Below, piece by piece: positions 8,600 to 16,978 of a DNA stretch of 64,000 nt. The notes beneath the pieces are model-generated. The model did no database searches and had not been told where the DNA came from. It saw only the letters and a program-made list of their open reading frames with translations. The position numbers and the translations under genes were made by a program. The stretch comes from Arthrobacter hankyongi (GTDB lineage Bacteria > Actinomycetota > Actinomycetes > Actinomycetales > Micrococcaceae), in the NCBI RefSeq assembly GCF_022012395.1, contig NZ_JAKLTQ010000006.1:62001-126000 (forward strand). Direction: 5' to 3'. The stretch's first letter is position 1; each line of letters starts with the position of its first letter.

Positions 8600-9370
8600 G
8601 TGGCCCGCGCCTGGCTGGCCACACGTCCGCATCCGGGCTGGCTGGCCCTGATTGCCGCCGCGCTGCTGGCTTGGTTCCTCACGGTGCAGCTGGCCGCCGG
8701 GATGCCGCCCGGGCCGGGCGCCATGGGGCTGGGGTTGGCCGGCTTCCTCGCCGGATGGGCGCTGATGATGACCGCGATGATGCTGCCGTCGCTGGCGCCG
8801 CTGCTGTCCGCCTACCTGCGGTCCATTCGCGCCGAACACAGCAGCTGGGTCCGGGCGGGCCGGACCGCCGCGCTGGTAGCCGGGTACCTGCTTACCTGGA
8901 CCGGCTTCGGCGTCCTGGCTTACGCCGCGGCCCTGTTCGCAGGCCGGCTGGCCACCGAGGCCCCGGTGGCAGCGGCGTGGGTTGGCGCCGGGCTGCTGGT
9001 GGCCGCCGGGATCTACCAGCTGACGCCGCTGAAGAACTTCTGCCTCCGGCACTGCCGTTCGCCGGTGGCGTTCCTGTTGCATGTGTCCGGCTACCAGGGG
9101 CGGTTCCGGGACGTGCGGGTGGGCGTGTACCACGGGCTGTACTGCGTGGGATGCTGCTGGGGGCTGATGCTGGTGCTGATCACCGTCGGCGTGATGAACC
9201 TGGCGTGGATGGCCGTCATCGCGGCCGCCGTCCTGCTGGAAAAGACCTGGCAGCACGGGATCGTCTTCAGCCGGGTCGCCGGTGCGGCGCTGATTGTCTT
9301 CGCCTGCTTCGTGCCGGCCAACCCCTGGCTGCTGCCCGGGCTGTATATAGCCCCGGAGATGATGATGTAG
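8600..9370 (+). CDS. DUF2182 integral membrane protein
   Basis: 256 residues from a GTG directly after the DUF1326 stop; an in-frame ATG at 8552 would overlap the upstream gene by 47 nt. About six to seven hydrophobic segments are visible. Family markers are WALMMTAMMLPSLAPL in the second segment and, later, FCLRHCRSP followed by GLYCVGCCWGLM. The His/Cys/Met residues suggest a metal-binding membrane protein, as the family is often annotated. Function is unknown. It probably forms an operon with the DUF1326 gene and ends 10 nt before the convergent DedA gene. Confidence 0.78.
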   Translation: MARAWLATRPHPGWLALIAAALLAWFLTVQLAAGMPPGPGAMGLGLAGFLAGWALMMTAMMLPSLAPLLSAYLRSIRAEHSSWVRAGRTAALVAGYLLTWTGFGVLAYAAALFAGRLATEAPVAAAWVGAGLLVAAGIYQLTPLKNFCLRHCRSPVAFLLHVSGYQGRFRDVRVGVYHGLYCVGCCWGLMLVLITVGVMNLAWMAVIAAAVLLEKTWQHGIVFSRVAGAALIVFACFVPANPWLLPGLYIAPEMMM

Positions 9371-9380
9371 TGGTCCGCGG

Positions 9381-10007
9381 CTACGCTTCCGGCGCCGTGC
9401 GGCGGCGGCCCTGGCGCATCCGGAGGATCCGCCAGACGGCCAGTGCGGCCAGGGTAATGACGACGACGGCGGCAGTGACACCGGTTCCGACCACCCGGGC
9501 AACGGCTTCATAGGAGTTCCCGGCCAGGTAGCCCAGGAGCACGAAGCAGACACCCCAGACCAGTCCCCCGGCCGCATTGAAGACCAGGAACCGCGGGTAG
9601 TGCATCCGGGACGTGCCGGCCAAGGTGGGCATGAGCGCGCGGAAGAACGCGAGGAACCGGCCGAAGAAAACGGCGTAGCCTCCGTGCCGGTGCAGGAAAT
9701 CCTGCGCGTTCCGCAGCTTGGCCCGGCGTCTGTCCAGGACCTTGCTGTTGACGATTCTGGGCCCGAAACGCTTGCCGAGCCCATACCCCACCGCATCCCC
9801 GACAATCGCGGCCAGGACAACCAGGGCCATCATCGCCCACAGGTCCACATGCCCCCGGCTGGCCAGCACGCCGCCGAGCACCGCCGCGGTCTCACCGGGA
9901 ATCACGAAGCCGACGAACAAGGCGTCCTCGGCGAAAACCAGCAGGCCCACGATGGCCAGGGCCAGGAAGGGGTTGAGACCCAGGATGCCGCTGAGGAAGC
10001 CGCTCAC
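9381..10007 (-). CDS. DedA family membrane protein
   Basis: 208 residues with the DedA (SNARE-associated, PF09335) pattern: VIPGETAAVLGG near the N-terminus, DAVGYGLGKRFG, then the FFGRFLAFFRALMPTLAG segment with the conserved acidic/Arg features and AGxSRMHYPRF. Several transmembrane segments follow, ending in a basic tail. DedA proteins are linked to undecaprenyl phosphate or phospholipid flipping and envelope homeostasis. It is a single gene by context, upstream of a hairpin separating it from gnd. Confidence 0.88.
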   Translation of the reverse strand: MSGFLSGILGLNPFLALAIVGLLVFAEDALFVGFVIPGETAAVLGGVLASRGHVDLWAMMALVVLAAIVGDAVGYGLGKRFGPRIVNSKVLDRRRAKLRNAQDFLHRHGGYAVFFGRFLAFFRALMPTLAGTSRMHYPRFLVFNAAGGLVWGVCFVLLGYLAGNSYEAVARVVGTGVTAAVVVITLAALAVWRILRMRQGRRRTAPEA

Positions 10008-10097
10008 GGGACATTGCCTCCTCGCGGTCTGCCGGACCCCCTGGAGTCAATGATGCCCCTGCCCGGACGGCAGGTGAACGGCCATCTTGCGGCATGC

Positions 10098-10133
10098 CTG
10101 CTGCGGGCCCCGGGATACCGGGACCCGCAGCAG
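10098..10133 (-). terminator. strong hairpin 3' of gnd
   Basis: CTGCTGCGGG (10098-10107) pairs with CCCGCAGCAG (10124-10133), and an inner CCCGG/CCGGG stem with a GATA loop extends it. It starts 7 nt beyond the gnd stop, so it most likely terminates gnd transcription. No U-tract is present, as is common in actinobacteria. Confidence 0.55.
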
Positions 10134-10139
10134 CGCGGA

Positions 10140-11576
10140 TCAGTGGGTGTCGACGGCCTCGACCTCGGACTTATCCCCGCTCCAGAGCGTGTGGAAGGTC
10201 CCCTCGCCGTCGACCCGCTGGTAGGTATGGGCGCCGAACAGGTCCCGCAGGCCCTGGGTCAGCGCGGCCGGCAGGCGCTTGCGGCGCAGCCCGTCATAGT
10301 AGGCCAGCGAGCTGGAGAAGACCGGCACCGGGATGCCCAGCTGTACGGCGGTGGCCACCACACGCCGCCAGGCCGGGACCGCCGCTGCAATGGCCTCGGC
10401 GAAGGCCGGGGCGAACAGCAGGTTGGCCGGCTGCTGGCCGCCGGCGTAAGCCTTCATGATGTCGTCCAGCAGCTCGGCGCGGATGATGCAGCCGGCGCGC
10501 CAGAGCGAGGCGATCTCGTCCAGCTTCAGGTCCCAGCCGTATTCCTTGGCGGCGGAGCCGAGCATGTCCAGGCCCTGGGCATAGGACACCAGCTTGGAGG
10601 CGAACAGCGCCTGCCGGACATCCTCGATGAAGCCCTCGGGTACCTCGGGCTGCTGCTCGTGACCGGTCAGCACGTCCTGGGCGATGGCGCGCTGGTCCCG
10701 CTGCGAGGACAGGCCGCGGGCGAAGACGGACTCGGCGATGCCCGACACCGGGGAACCCAGCTCCAGCGCGGAAACGACCGTCCAGCGGCCGGTGCCCTTC
10801 TGCCCGGCGGAATCCACCACGACGTCGACAAACGGCTTGCCGGTCTTCGCGTCCGTGTGGGCCAGGACTTCGGCGGTGATCTCGATCAGGAACGAGGACA
10901 GCTGGCCCTTGTTCCATTCGGCGAAGATCTCCGCCTGCTCGGCCGGCTCGATGCCCGCCCCGGCGCGCAGCAGGTCATAGGCCTCGCCGATGACCTGCAT
11001 GTCGGCATATTCGATGCCGTTGTGCACCATCTTCACAAAGTGCCCCGCGCCGTCGGTGCCCACCCAGCGGCAGCAGGGTTCGCCGTCGTACTTCGCGGCG
11101 ATCTTCTCCAGCATCGGACCGAGCGAGTCATAGGACTGGCGGGAGCCGCCGGGCATGATGGACGGGCCCAGCAGGGCGCCCTCCTCGCCGCCGGAGACGC
11201 CGATGCCCACGAAGTGCAGGCCCTTCCCGGCCAGCGCGGCCTCGCGGCGGCGGGTGTCCTCGTAGTGGGAGTTGCCGGCGTCGATGACGATGTCGCCCTC
11301 CTCCAGCAGCGGCACCAGTTGGTCGATGACGGAATCCACCGGTTTGCCGGCCTTGACCATGATCAGCACCCGGCGCGGCTTCTCCAGCGCGTCGACGAGC
11401 TCAGTCAGGGTCTCGGTCCGGACGAAGCTGCCCTCGTCGCCGTGGGCAGCGAGCAGGGCGTCCGTCTTGGCGACCGAACGGTTGTGCAGGGCCACCGTGT
11501 AGCCGTTGCGGGCGAAATTGCGGGCCAGGTTGGCACCCATCACGGCCAGTCCGGTCACACCGATTTGTGCGCTCAT
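10140..11576 (-). CDS. gnd: 6-phosphogluconate dehydrogenase, decarboxylating
   Basis: 478 residues, the long tetramer-type/dimeric NADP enzyme of the oxidative pentose phosphate pathway. The Rossmann motif GVTGLAVMGANLARN is at the N-terminus; GVSGGEEGALLGPSIMPGG and the catalytic segment HFVKMVHNGIEYADMQ (Lys and Asn) follow. DSAGQKGTGRW and the C-terminal GxHTYQRVD are also present. The start ATG at 11576 is supported by GGAGAATCA upstream; the frame extends further but without family similarity. A G6PDH homologue lies elsewhere in this window at 38.2 kb. Confidence 0.95.
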   Translation of the reverse strand: MSAQIGVTGLAVMGANLARNFARNGYTVALHNRSVAKTDALLAAHGDEGSFVRTETLTELVDALEKPRRVLIMVKAGKPVDSVIDQLVPLLEEGDIVIDAGNSHYEDTRRREAALAGKGLHFVGIGVSGGEEGALLGPSIMPGGSRQSYDSLGPMLEKIAAKYDGEPCCRWVGTDGAGHFVKMVHNGIEYADMQVIGEAYDLLRAGAGIEPAEQAEIFAEWNKGQLSSFLIEITAEVLAHTDAKTGKPFVDVVVDSAGQKGTGRWTVVSALELGSPVSGIAESVFARGLSSQRDQRAIAQDVLTGHEQQPEVPEGFIEDVRQALFASKLVSYAQGLDMLGSAAKEYGWDLKLDEIASLWRAGCIIRAELLDDIMKAYAGGQQPANLLFAPAFAEAIAAAVPAWRRVVATAVQLGIPVPVFSSSLAYYDGLRRKRLPAALTQGLRDLFGAHTYQRVDGEGTFHTLWSGDKSEVEAVDTH

Positions 11577-11733
11577 TGATTCTCCATTGCTCGTACTCGG
11601 CCCCGGCAGGATCCGGGGCACGGCCCGCGGAAGGCCGACGTCGTCTGTCCCAGCCTAGCCGCGCGGGCGGCAGGCCGCGAAGGCGTTGCCGAACGTTGCA
11701 TCGAAGCGCGGCAGGCCGGTGCCGGTTAAACGC

Positions 11734-11759
11734 CAAGAGCCCCGTTGCCGGGGCTCTTG
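11734..11759 (-). terminator. terminator of tRNA-Val
   Basis: CAAGAGCCCCG pairs perfectly with CGGGGCTCTTG around a TTGC loop (11-bp stem), 5 nt beyond the 3' end of the tRNA. On the minus strand it is followed by GCGTTT, a short T-rich end. Confidence 0.7.
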
Positions 11760-11764
11760 TGCGG

Positions 11765-11837
11765 TGGGTCCTACCGGGATCGAACCGATGACATCCACGG
11801 TGTAAACGTGGCGCTCTACCAGCTGAGCTAAAGACCC
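11765..11837 (-). tRNA. tRNA-Val (anticodon TAC)
   Basis: Read on the minus strand it begins GGGTCTTTAGCTCAGCTGG. The acceptor stem GGGTCTT pairs with AGGACCC (one G-U), the D arm is GCTC...GAGC, the anticodon stem CCACG/CGTGG encloses TTTACAC with anticodon TAC, and the T arm holds TTCGATC. The discriminator base is A. The 3' CCA is not encoded (the genome reads CCG). It decodes GUA and probably other Val codons. Confidence 0.95.
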
Positions 11838-11922
11838 ATCGCAATGTTTTCGGCGGGACCGCGGAGCGTTATCCGCCGCAACATCACGAGGTTCCACTCT
11901 ACCGGATGGCAGTTGCGAAATC

Positions 11923-12795
11923 CTAACTGGCAGGTGCCGGCAGGGCGCCCGCAAGGAAGGTGAGGGATCCGGACACCCCGGTGTCGATCTTGACCGTGGC
12001 CAGTTCGTCGCCGCGGGTGGTGCCACGGTTGATGATCACCACCGGCGTGCCGTGTTTGGCCGCGTGCCGGACGAAGCGCAGCCCGCTCATCACGGTCAGC
12101 GAGGTGCCCGCCACCAGCAGGGCGCCGGCCCGGTCCACCAGGGCGTAGGCGGCCTCGACCCGGTCTTTGGGCACGCTCTCGCCGAAGTAGACGAAGTGCG
12201 GCTTGAGCATCCCGCCGCAGGCCTGGCAGTCCGCCACGACGAAACTGTCGGTGGCTCCGACATCGGCGTCGGCATCCGGGGCGACGTCGGCGGCGTCGGC
12301 CGGCCCGGTCTCGAAGCCGGGGTTGAGCGCCTCCAGCCGCTCGGCCAGGGCAAAGCGGCTGATGATCCTGCGGCAGTCCAGGCAGATGACCTCGTCGAAG
12401 CGGCCGTGCAGGTCGATGACCTGCCTGCTGCCGGCCGCCGAGTGCAGCCGGTCCACGTTCTGGGTAATCAGCCCGGTCAGCAGGCCGCGGCGTTCCATCG
12501 CGGCGATGGCGAAGTGCCCGGCATTGGGCGCCGCCCGGTGCATGTGGCGCCAGCCCACATGGTTGCGGGCCCAGTAGCGTCGGCGCAGCACCGGGTCCGA
12601 CACGAACTGCTGGTACGTCATGGGGCTGCGGGGCACCGAGGTGGGCCCCCGATAGTCCGGGATGCCCGAGTCCGTGCTGAGCCCGGCGCCGGTCAGCACG
12701 GCCAGCCGGCTGCCGGCCAGGAGCCCGAGCGCCTGCGCCAGCAGGTCCGAGGTCCTGCTGGCCGCCGTCTCGTGCCCCGGCAGGCTGTGCGGCAT
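11923..12795 (-). CDS. Sir2-family NAD-dependent protein deacetylase (sirtuin)
   Basis: 290 residues. NAD-binding signature GAGLSTDSGIPDYRG, catalytic region TQNVDRLHSAAGS and active-site His in IDLHGRF are all present. Two CxxC pairs (CLDC and CQAC), separated by an Ala/Asp-rich insert of ~45 residues, would hold the structural zinc. VVAGTSLTVMSG and VIINRG close the Rossmann part. It likely removes acetyl groups from lysines of metabolic enzymes such as acetyl-CoA synthetase; the actual substrates are unknown. It is downstream of ahpE with a 13-nt gap on the same strand, so it is probably co-transcribed. Confidence 0.9.
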   Translation of the reverse strand: MPHSLPGHETAASRTSDLLAQALGLLAGSRLAVLTGAGLSTDSGIPDYRGPTSVPRSPMTYQQFVSDPVLRRRYWARNHVGWRHMHRAAPNAGHFAIAAMERRGLLTGLITQNVDRLHSAAGSRQVIDLHGRFDEVICLDCRRIISRFALAERLEALNPGFETGPADAADVAPDADADVGATDSFVVADCQACGGMLKPHFVYFGESVPKDRVEAAYALVDRAGALLVAGTSLTVMSGLRFVRHAAKHGTPVVIINRGTTRGDELATVKIDTGVSGSLTFLAGALPAPAS

Positions 12796-12808
12796 CGGCG
12801 CTCCGGTC

Positions 12809-13267
12809 CTAGAGTTCCTTCAGGACGCGGTGGTACTCCTGGATGTCCCGGGCCTGGGCGCGCGGACTCTGGATCACGTGGCGGAGGATGCCTTCGGCGT
12901 CGATGATAAAGGTTCCGCGCCCGGCCATGCCGGAGGCGTCGTCGAACACGCCATAGGTCTGCGCCACGGCGCCGTGCGGCCAGAAATCGGCCAGGAGATC
13001 GAACTCGTAGCCTTCCTGCTCGGCGAAGGCACGCAACGCGAACTTGTGGTCCACCGAGACGGCCAGGACGCGGGCGTCTTCGCTGCGGAAAGTGCCGAGG
13101 TCGTCGCTCAGGGCACACAGTTCACCGGTACAGACACCGGAGAAGGCGAAGGGATAGAACACCACGACGACGTTCCCGCCGCGCAGGTCGGACAGCCGGA
13201 CTGGCTCGCCGAACTGGTTAGAGAGTTCGAAATCGGGCGCGGGACGGCCTACTTCGGGAAGTGTCAT
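12809..13267 (-). CDS. ahpE: peroxiredoxin, AhpE-like
   Basis: 152 residues. A thiol peroxidase reducing hydroperoxides and peroxynitrite. The active-site block FYPFAFSGVCTGELC places the peroxidatic Cys at 46 with a second Cys at 51, whereas the mycobacterial one-Cys enzyme lacks that second Cys. GRGTFIIDAEGILRH is the conserved C-terminal block. Its position beside a DUF3052 gene and aceE matches Rv2238c in M. tuberculosis, which supports the AhpE assignment over the BCP subgroup. It starts 3 nt after the DUF3052 stop. Confidence 0.87.
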   Translation of the reverse strand: MTLPEVGRPAPDFELSNQFGEPVRLSDLRGGNVVVVFYPFAFSGVCTGELCALSDDLGTFRSEDARVLAVSVDHKFALRAFAEQEGYEFDLLADFWPHGAVAQTYGVFDDASGMAGRGTFIIDAEGILRHVIQSPRAQARDIQEYHRVLKEL

Positions 13268-13270
13268 GGG

Positions 13271-13690
13271 CTACTTGTTCCTTTTGCTGACCAGGCGGGT
13301 AGCGGCCCAGTCGTTGGAGACGCCGGCGGACGAGGTGGCATGCAGCCCCGCCGTCGGGGCCGCAACCTGGATCTCGTTCGGCGGGACATAGCCGTCCCGC
13401 CCGGACTTGGGCGTCAGTGCCCAGACCACCCCGCCGTCGGCAAGGGTGGTCAAGGCATCGACCAGCGCATCGACCAGGTCGCCGTCGCCGTCGCGCCACC
13501 ACAAAATCACGCCGTCGACCACGTCATGATCGTCCTCGGTGAGCAGCTCAGCGCCAACGAAGTCCTCGATGTCGGCCCGCAGATCGAAGTCCACGTCCTC
13601 GTCGTAGCCCAACTCCTGGATCAGGTCTCCCTCTTTGAAACCCAACTTGCCTGCCACGTTATCCACTGCGGCGGCCTCGGCCTCGCCCAC
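13271..13690 (-). CDS. DUF3052 family protein
   Basis: 139 residues, acidic in the first half. The conserved DUF3052 core is seen as VAGKLGFKEGDLIQELGYDEDVD, VDGVILWWRDGDGDLVDALVDAL and VWALTPKSGRDGYVPPNEIQ, with a C-terminal SSAGVSNDWAATRLV. The GTG start has an excellent AGGAGGAG site. Function is unknown. The family is always near aceE in actinobacteria (Rv2239c equivalent), transcribed divergently from it as here. Confidence 0.85.
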   Translation of the reverse strand: MGEAEAAAVDNVAGKLGFKEGDLIQELGYDEDVDFDLRADIEDFVGAELLTEDDHDVVDGVILWWRDGDGDLVDALVDALTTLADGGVVWALTPKSGRDGYVPPNEIQVAAPTAGLHATSSAGVSNDWAATRLVSKRNK

Positions 13691-14029
13691 TGTGCTCCTC
13701 CTGTATGGAACGGTCTTTAGTGCAATTTATCTGCTGTCGTCCATCGCGGACAACATTGATAGGTACCAGCCAACACCCTGAGAGCCGTCTGCATCAAGGT
13801 GCAGGCCCGCAGCGGACGCAGTCAGCAGCGTCCGCTTCATCTAGATACGCTCCGGCTTGCGCAGCGGATAGAGTGGCAGAAGGAATGTCCGCGCACCTGG
13901 ACCCGGTTGCGGCGGCATTGTCCACGCGACGGCCCGGCACACGGGTGCGGACGCACCCGGCGGTACATCCCGCCGGGACGGTTGACCATATTAAGCGCAG
14001 ACACAATCTGCACGTAGGAGAGGTTGGAC
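13691..14029. other. 339-bp divergent intergenic region between DUF3052 gene and aceE
   Basis: No gene is supported here; open frames crossing it lack coding character. It must carry promoters for both directions. On the plus strand TTGACC (13982-13987) is a good -35, but the hexamer 17 nt downstream (AATCTG) is a poor -10. TAGGAGAGG at 14015-14023 is the ribosome site for aceE. CGCAGCGGACGC and CAGCAGCGTCCGC around 13807-13834 form an imperfect inverted repeat of unknown role. Confidence 0.5.
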
Positions 14030-16771
14030 GTGAGCGCAGGAGAAGACACCTCGCACATCCGAAGCGGGCTGACAAGCCAGCTGCCGGACCGCGATCCAGA
14101 AGAAACCGCCGAATGGATCGAGTCCTTCGACGATTTGGTGGAAACCCGCGGAACCGAGCGGGCCCAGTACATCGTGCGCTCGCTCCTGCAGCGCGCCGGT
14201 GCCAAGAGCGTGGGTGTGCCAATGGTGACCACCACGGACTATGTCAACACCATTCCGGCCGACCAGGAGCCGGAATTCCCCGGCGACGAGGAGACCGAGC
14301 GCCGGTACCGGGCGTGGATGCGCTGGAATGCCGCCATGCTGGTGCACCGGGCACAGCGGCCCGACATCGGCGTCGGCGGGCACATTTCCACCTATGCCGG
14401 GGCGGCGACCCTCTATGAGGTCGGCTTCAACCATTTCTTCCGCGGCAAGGACCACCCCGGCGGCGGAGACCAGGTCTTCTTCCAGGGCCATGCCTCGCCC
14501 GGCATGTACGCCCGGGCATTCATGGAGGGCCGGCTGTCCGAGGAAGACCTGGACGGGTTCCGGCAGGAGAAGTCCCGCGAGGGCCATGCCCTGCCGTCCT
14601 ACCCGCACCCGCGGAACATGCCCGATTTCTGGGAGTTCCCCACCGTGTCGATGGGCATCGGTCCGGCCAACGCGATCTACCAGGCCCAGCTGAACCGCTA
14701 CCTGCACAACCGCGGGATCAAGGACACCTCCCAGCAGCACGTCTGGGCGTTCCTAGGCGACGGCGAGATGGACGAGCCGGATTCGCGCGGCTTCCTGCAG
14801 CTGGCGACGAACGAGAAGCTGGACAACCTGACCTTCGTGATCAACTGCAACCTGCAGCGCCTGGACGGCCCGGTGCGCGGCAACGGCAAGATCATGCAGG
14901 AGCTGGAGGCCTTCTTCCGCGGCGCCGGCTGGAACGTGATCAAGGTAGTCTGGGGCCGCGAGTGGGATGCCCTGCTGGCCCGGGACGACGACAGCGAACT
15001 GGTCCGGATCATGAACGAGACCCCGGACGGGGACTACCAGACCTACAAGGCGGAGTCCGGCGGCTTCGTGCGCGAGCACTTCTTCGGCAAGAGCCCGAAG
15101 ACCAAGGACATGGTCGCCAACATGAGCGACCAGGAGATCTGGAACCTCAAGCGCGGCGGCCACGACTACAACAAGGTCTATGCCGCCTACAAGGCCGCCA
15201 TGGAGTTCGAGGGCAAGCCGACGGTGATCCTGGCCCAGACGGTCAAGGGCTACGGCCTGGGCACGCACTTCGAGGGCCGCAACGCGACCCACCAGATGAA
15301 GAAGCTGACCCTGCAGGACCTGAAGGACTTCCGCGACCACCTGCGCATCCCGATCAGCGACGAGCAGCTGGAGGCCGACCCGTACCGGCCGCCGTACTAC
15401 CACCCGGGCCCGGACGCGCCGGAGATCAAGTACATGATGGAGCGCCGCGCCGCCCTGGGCGGATCCGTGCCGGAACGGCGCACCAAGCACACCGCGCTGC
15501 ACCTGCCCGAGGAGAAGGCCTACGAGGTGGCCAAGCGCGGTTCCGGCAAGCAGCAGGCGGCCACCACGATGGCGTTCGTGCGCCTGCTCAAGGACCTGAT
15601 GCGGGACAAGGAATTCGGTGCCCGCGTGGTCCCGATCATCCCGGATGAGGCCCGGACCTTCGGCATGGACTCGTTCTTCCCGACGGCGAAGATCTACAAC
15701 CCCAAGGGCCAGAACTACCTGTCCGTGGACCGCGACCTGGTGCTGGCCTACAAGGAGTCGCCGCAGGGCCAGATCCTGCACACCGGCATCAACGAGGCCG
15801 GCTCCACGGCAGCGTTCACTGCCGCCGGCACCTCGTATGCCACCCAGGGCGAGCCGCTGGTACCGATCTACATCTTCTACTCGATGTTCGGCTTCCAGCG
15901 CACCGGCGACTTCTTCTGGGCGGCAGCGGACCAGATGGCCCGCGGCTTCGTCATCGGCGCCACGGCCGGCCGGACCACGCTGACCGGCGAGGGCCTGCAG
16001 CACGCGGACGGACATTCCCCGCTGCTGGCCTCCACCAACCCGGCCGTGGTCACCTACGACCCGGCCTACGGCTACGAGATCGGGCACATCATGCGTGCCG
16101 GCCTGGAGCGCATGTACGGCGGAGCCCATCCGGATCCCAATGTCATGTACTACCTGACCGTGTACAACGAGCCGATCGTGCAGCCGGCCGAACCGGAGGA
16201 ACTGGACGTCGAGGGCGTAGTCAAGGGCATCTACCTGCTCGCCCCGGCCAAGGTGGACGGACCGCGGACCCAGCTGCTGGCCTCCGGCGTCGCCGTGCCG
16301 TGGGCTTTGGAGGCCCAGCAGATCCTCGCCGAGGAGTGGGGCGTCTCGGCCGATGTCTGGTCCGTGACCAGCTGGACCGAGCTGCGCCGCGACGGCCTGG
16401 CCGCCGAGGAAGAGTCCTTCCTGCACCCCGGTGCCGAGGCCCGCAAGCCGTTCGTCACCCGGCAGCTCGAGGGTGCCGCCGGCCCGATCGTCGCGGTCAG
16501 CGACTACATGAAGGCCGTGCCGGACCAGATCCGCCAGTTCGTGCCCAACGAATTCGCCACCCTGGGCGCCGACGGCTTCGGCTTCTCGGACACCCGGGCC
16601 GCGGCCCGCCGGTACTTCAAGATCGACAGCCACTCGATCGTGGTCCGGGCGCTGCAGCTGCTGGCCCGCCGCGGCGAGGTGGACCAGAACGCACCGAAGG
16701 AGGCGTTCGAGCGCTACAAGCTCAACGACGTCAATGCCGGTACCTCCGGCAACGCCGGCGGCGAGTCCTGA
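14030..16771 (+). CDS. aceE: pyruvate dehydrogenase E1 component, homodimeric type
   Basis: 913 residues. Thiamine-diphosphate enzyme that decarboxylates pyruvate and passes acetyl groups to E2, producing acetyl-CoA. GTG at 14030 is preferred: TAGGAGAGG lies 6 nt upstream and the N-terminus [20 protein letters not shown] then matches the family; TTG at 14024 would add two residues. The ThDP motif is [13 protein letters not shown]...NLTFVINCN, and [14 protein letters not shown] is the conserved C-terminal block. The E2/E3 genes are not in the window. It lies directly before the regulator and fatty-acid synthase genes, as in mycobacteria. Confidence 0.95.
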   Translation: MSAGEDTSHIRSGLTSQLPDRDPEETAEWIESFDDLVETRGTERAQYIVRSLLQRAGAKSVGVPMVTTTDYVNTIPADQEPEFPGDEETERRYRAWMRWNAAMLVHRAQRPDIGVGGHISTYAGAATLYEVGFNHFFRGKDHPGGGDQVFFQGHASPGMYARAFMEGRLSEEDLDGFRQEKSREGHALPSYPHPRNMPDFWEFPTVSMGIGPANAIYQAQLNRYLHNRGIKDTSQQHVWAFLGDGEMDEPDSRGFLQLATNEKLDNLTFVINCNLQRLDGPVRGNGKIMQELEAFFRGAGWNVIKVVWGREWDALLARDDDSELVRIMNETPDGDYQTYKAESGGFVREHFFGKSPKTKDMVANMSDQEIWNLKRGGHDYNKVYAAYKAAMEFEGKPTVILAQTVKGYGLGTHFEGRNATHQMKKLTLQDLKDFRDHLRIPISDEQLEADPYRPPYYHPGPDAPEIKYMMERRAALGGSVPERRTKHTALHLPEEKAYEVAKRGSGKQQAATTMAFVRLLKDLMRDKEFGARVVPIIPDEARTFGMDSFFPTAKIYNPKGQNYLSVDRDLVLAYKESPQGQILHTGINEAGSTAAFTAAGTSYATQGEPLVPIYIFYSMFGFQRTGDFFWAAADQMARGFVIGATAGRTTLTGEGLQHADGHSPLLASTNPAVVTYDPAYGYEIGHIMRAGLERMYGGAHPDPNVMYYLTVYNEPIVQPAEPEELDVEGVVKGIYLLAPAKVDGPRTQLLASGVAVPWALEAQQILAEEWGVSADVWSVTSWTELRRDGLAAEEESFLHPGAEARKPFVTRQLEGAAGPIVAVSDYMKAVPDQIRQFVPNEFATLGADGFGFSDTRAAARRYFKIDSHSIVVRALQLLARRGEVDQNAPKEAFERYKLNDVNAGTSGNAGGES

Positions 16772-16805
16772 GCCACCGGTAGAAGGCCGCCCGAGGCGGC
16801 AGGCT

Positions 16806-16845
16806 GACGACGGCGGGTTCCCGGCAACGGGGGCCCGCCGTCGTC
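16806..16845 (+). terminator. terminator of aceE
   Basis: GACGACGGCGGG (16806-16817) pairs perfectly with CCCGCCGTCGTC (16834-16845), with an inner CCCG/CGGG extension and a GCAA loop. It starts 35 nt after the aceE stop. A pyrimidine run (GTCCCTTCCCCCC) follows instead of a U-tract. Confidence 0.65.
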
Positions 16846-16966
16846 GTCCCTTCCCCCCGGCCAGGAACATCGAGGGGGACTTTAATGCGGGGAGGCGGCC
16901 GGCCGCTGCTTCTCCCTTTGCGGGTCGCTTTAGTAGGATCCGCACAAATCCCGGACGCTGCGCGCG

Positions 16967-16972
16967 TATGCT
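16967..16972 (+). promoter_or_regulatory. putative -10 element for a leaderless regulator transcript
   Basis: TATGCT lies 6 nt before the ATG at 16979, the spacing expected if transcription starts at the A of the start codon. No Shine-Dalgarno precedes that ATG, which agrees with a leaderless message. No convincing -35 is seen. Confidence 0.35.
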
Positions 16973-16978
16973 CAATGC

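Noticed and set aside
9600-11579. 659-codon plus-strand frame over dedA and gnd
   Set aside because: Antisense to two identified genes and composition typical of shadow frames.
11700-11900. A second tRNA next to tRNA-Val
   Set aside because: Only one cloverleaf is found. The other inverted repeat is the tRNA terminator.
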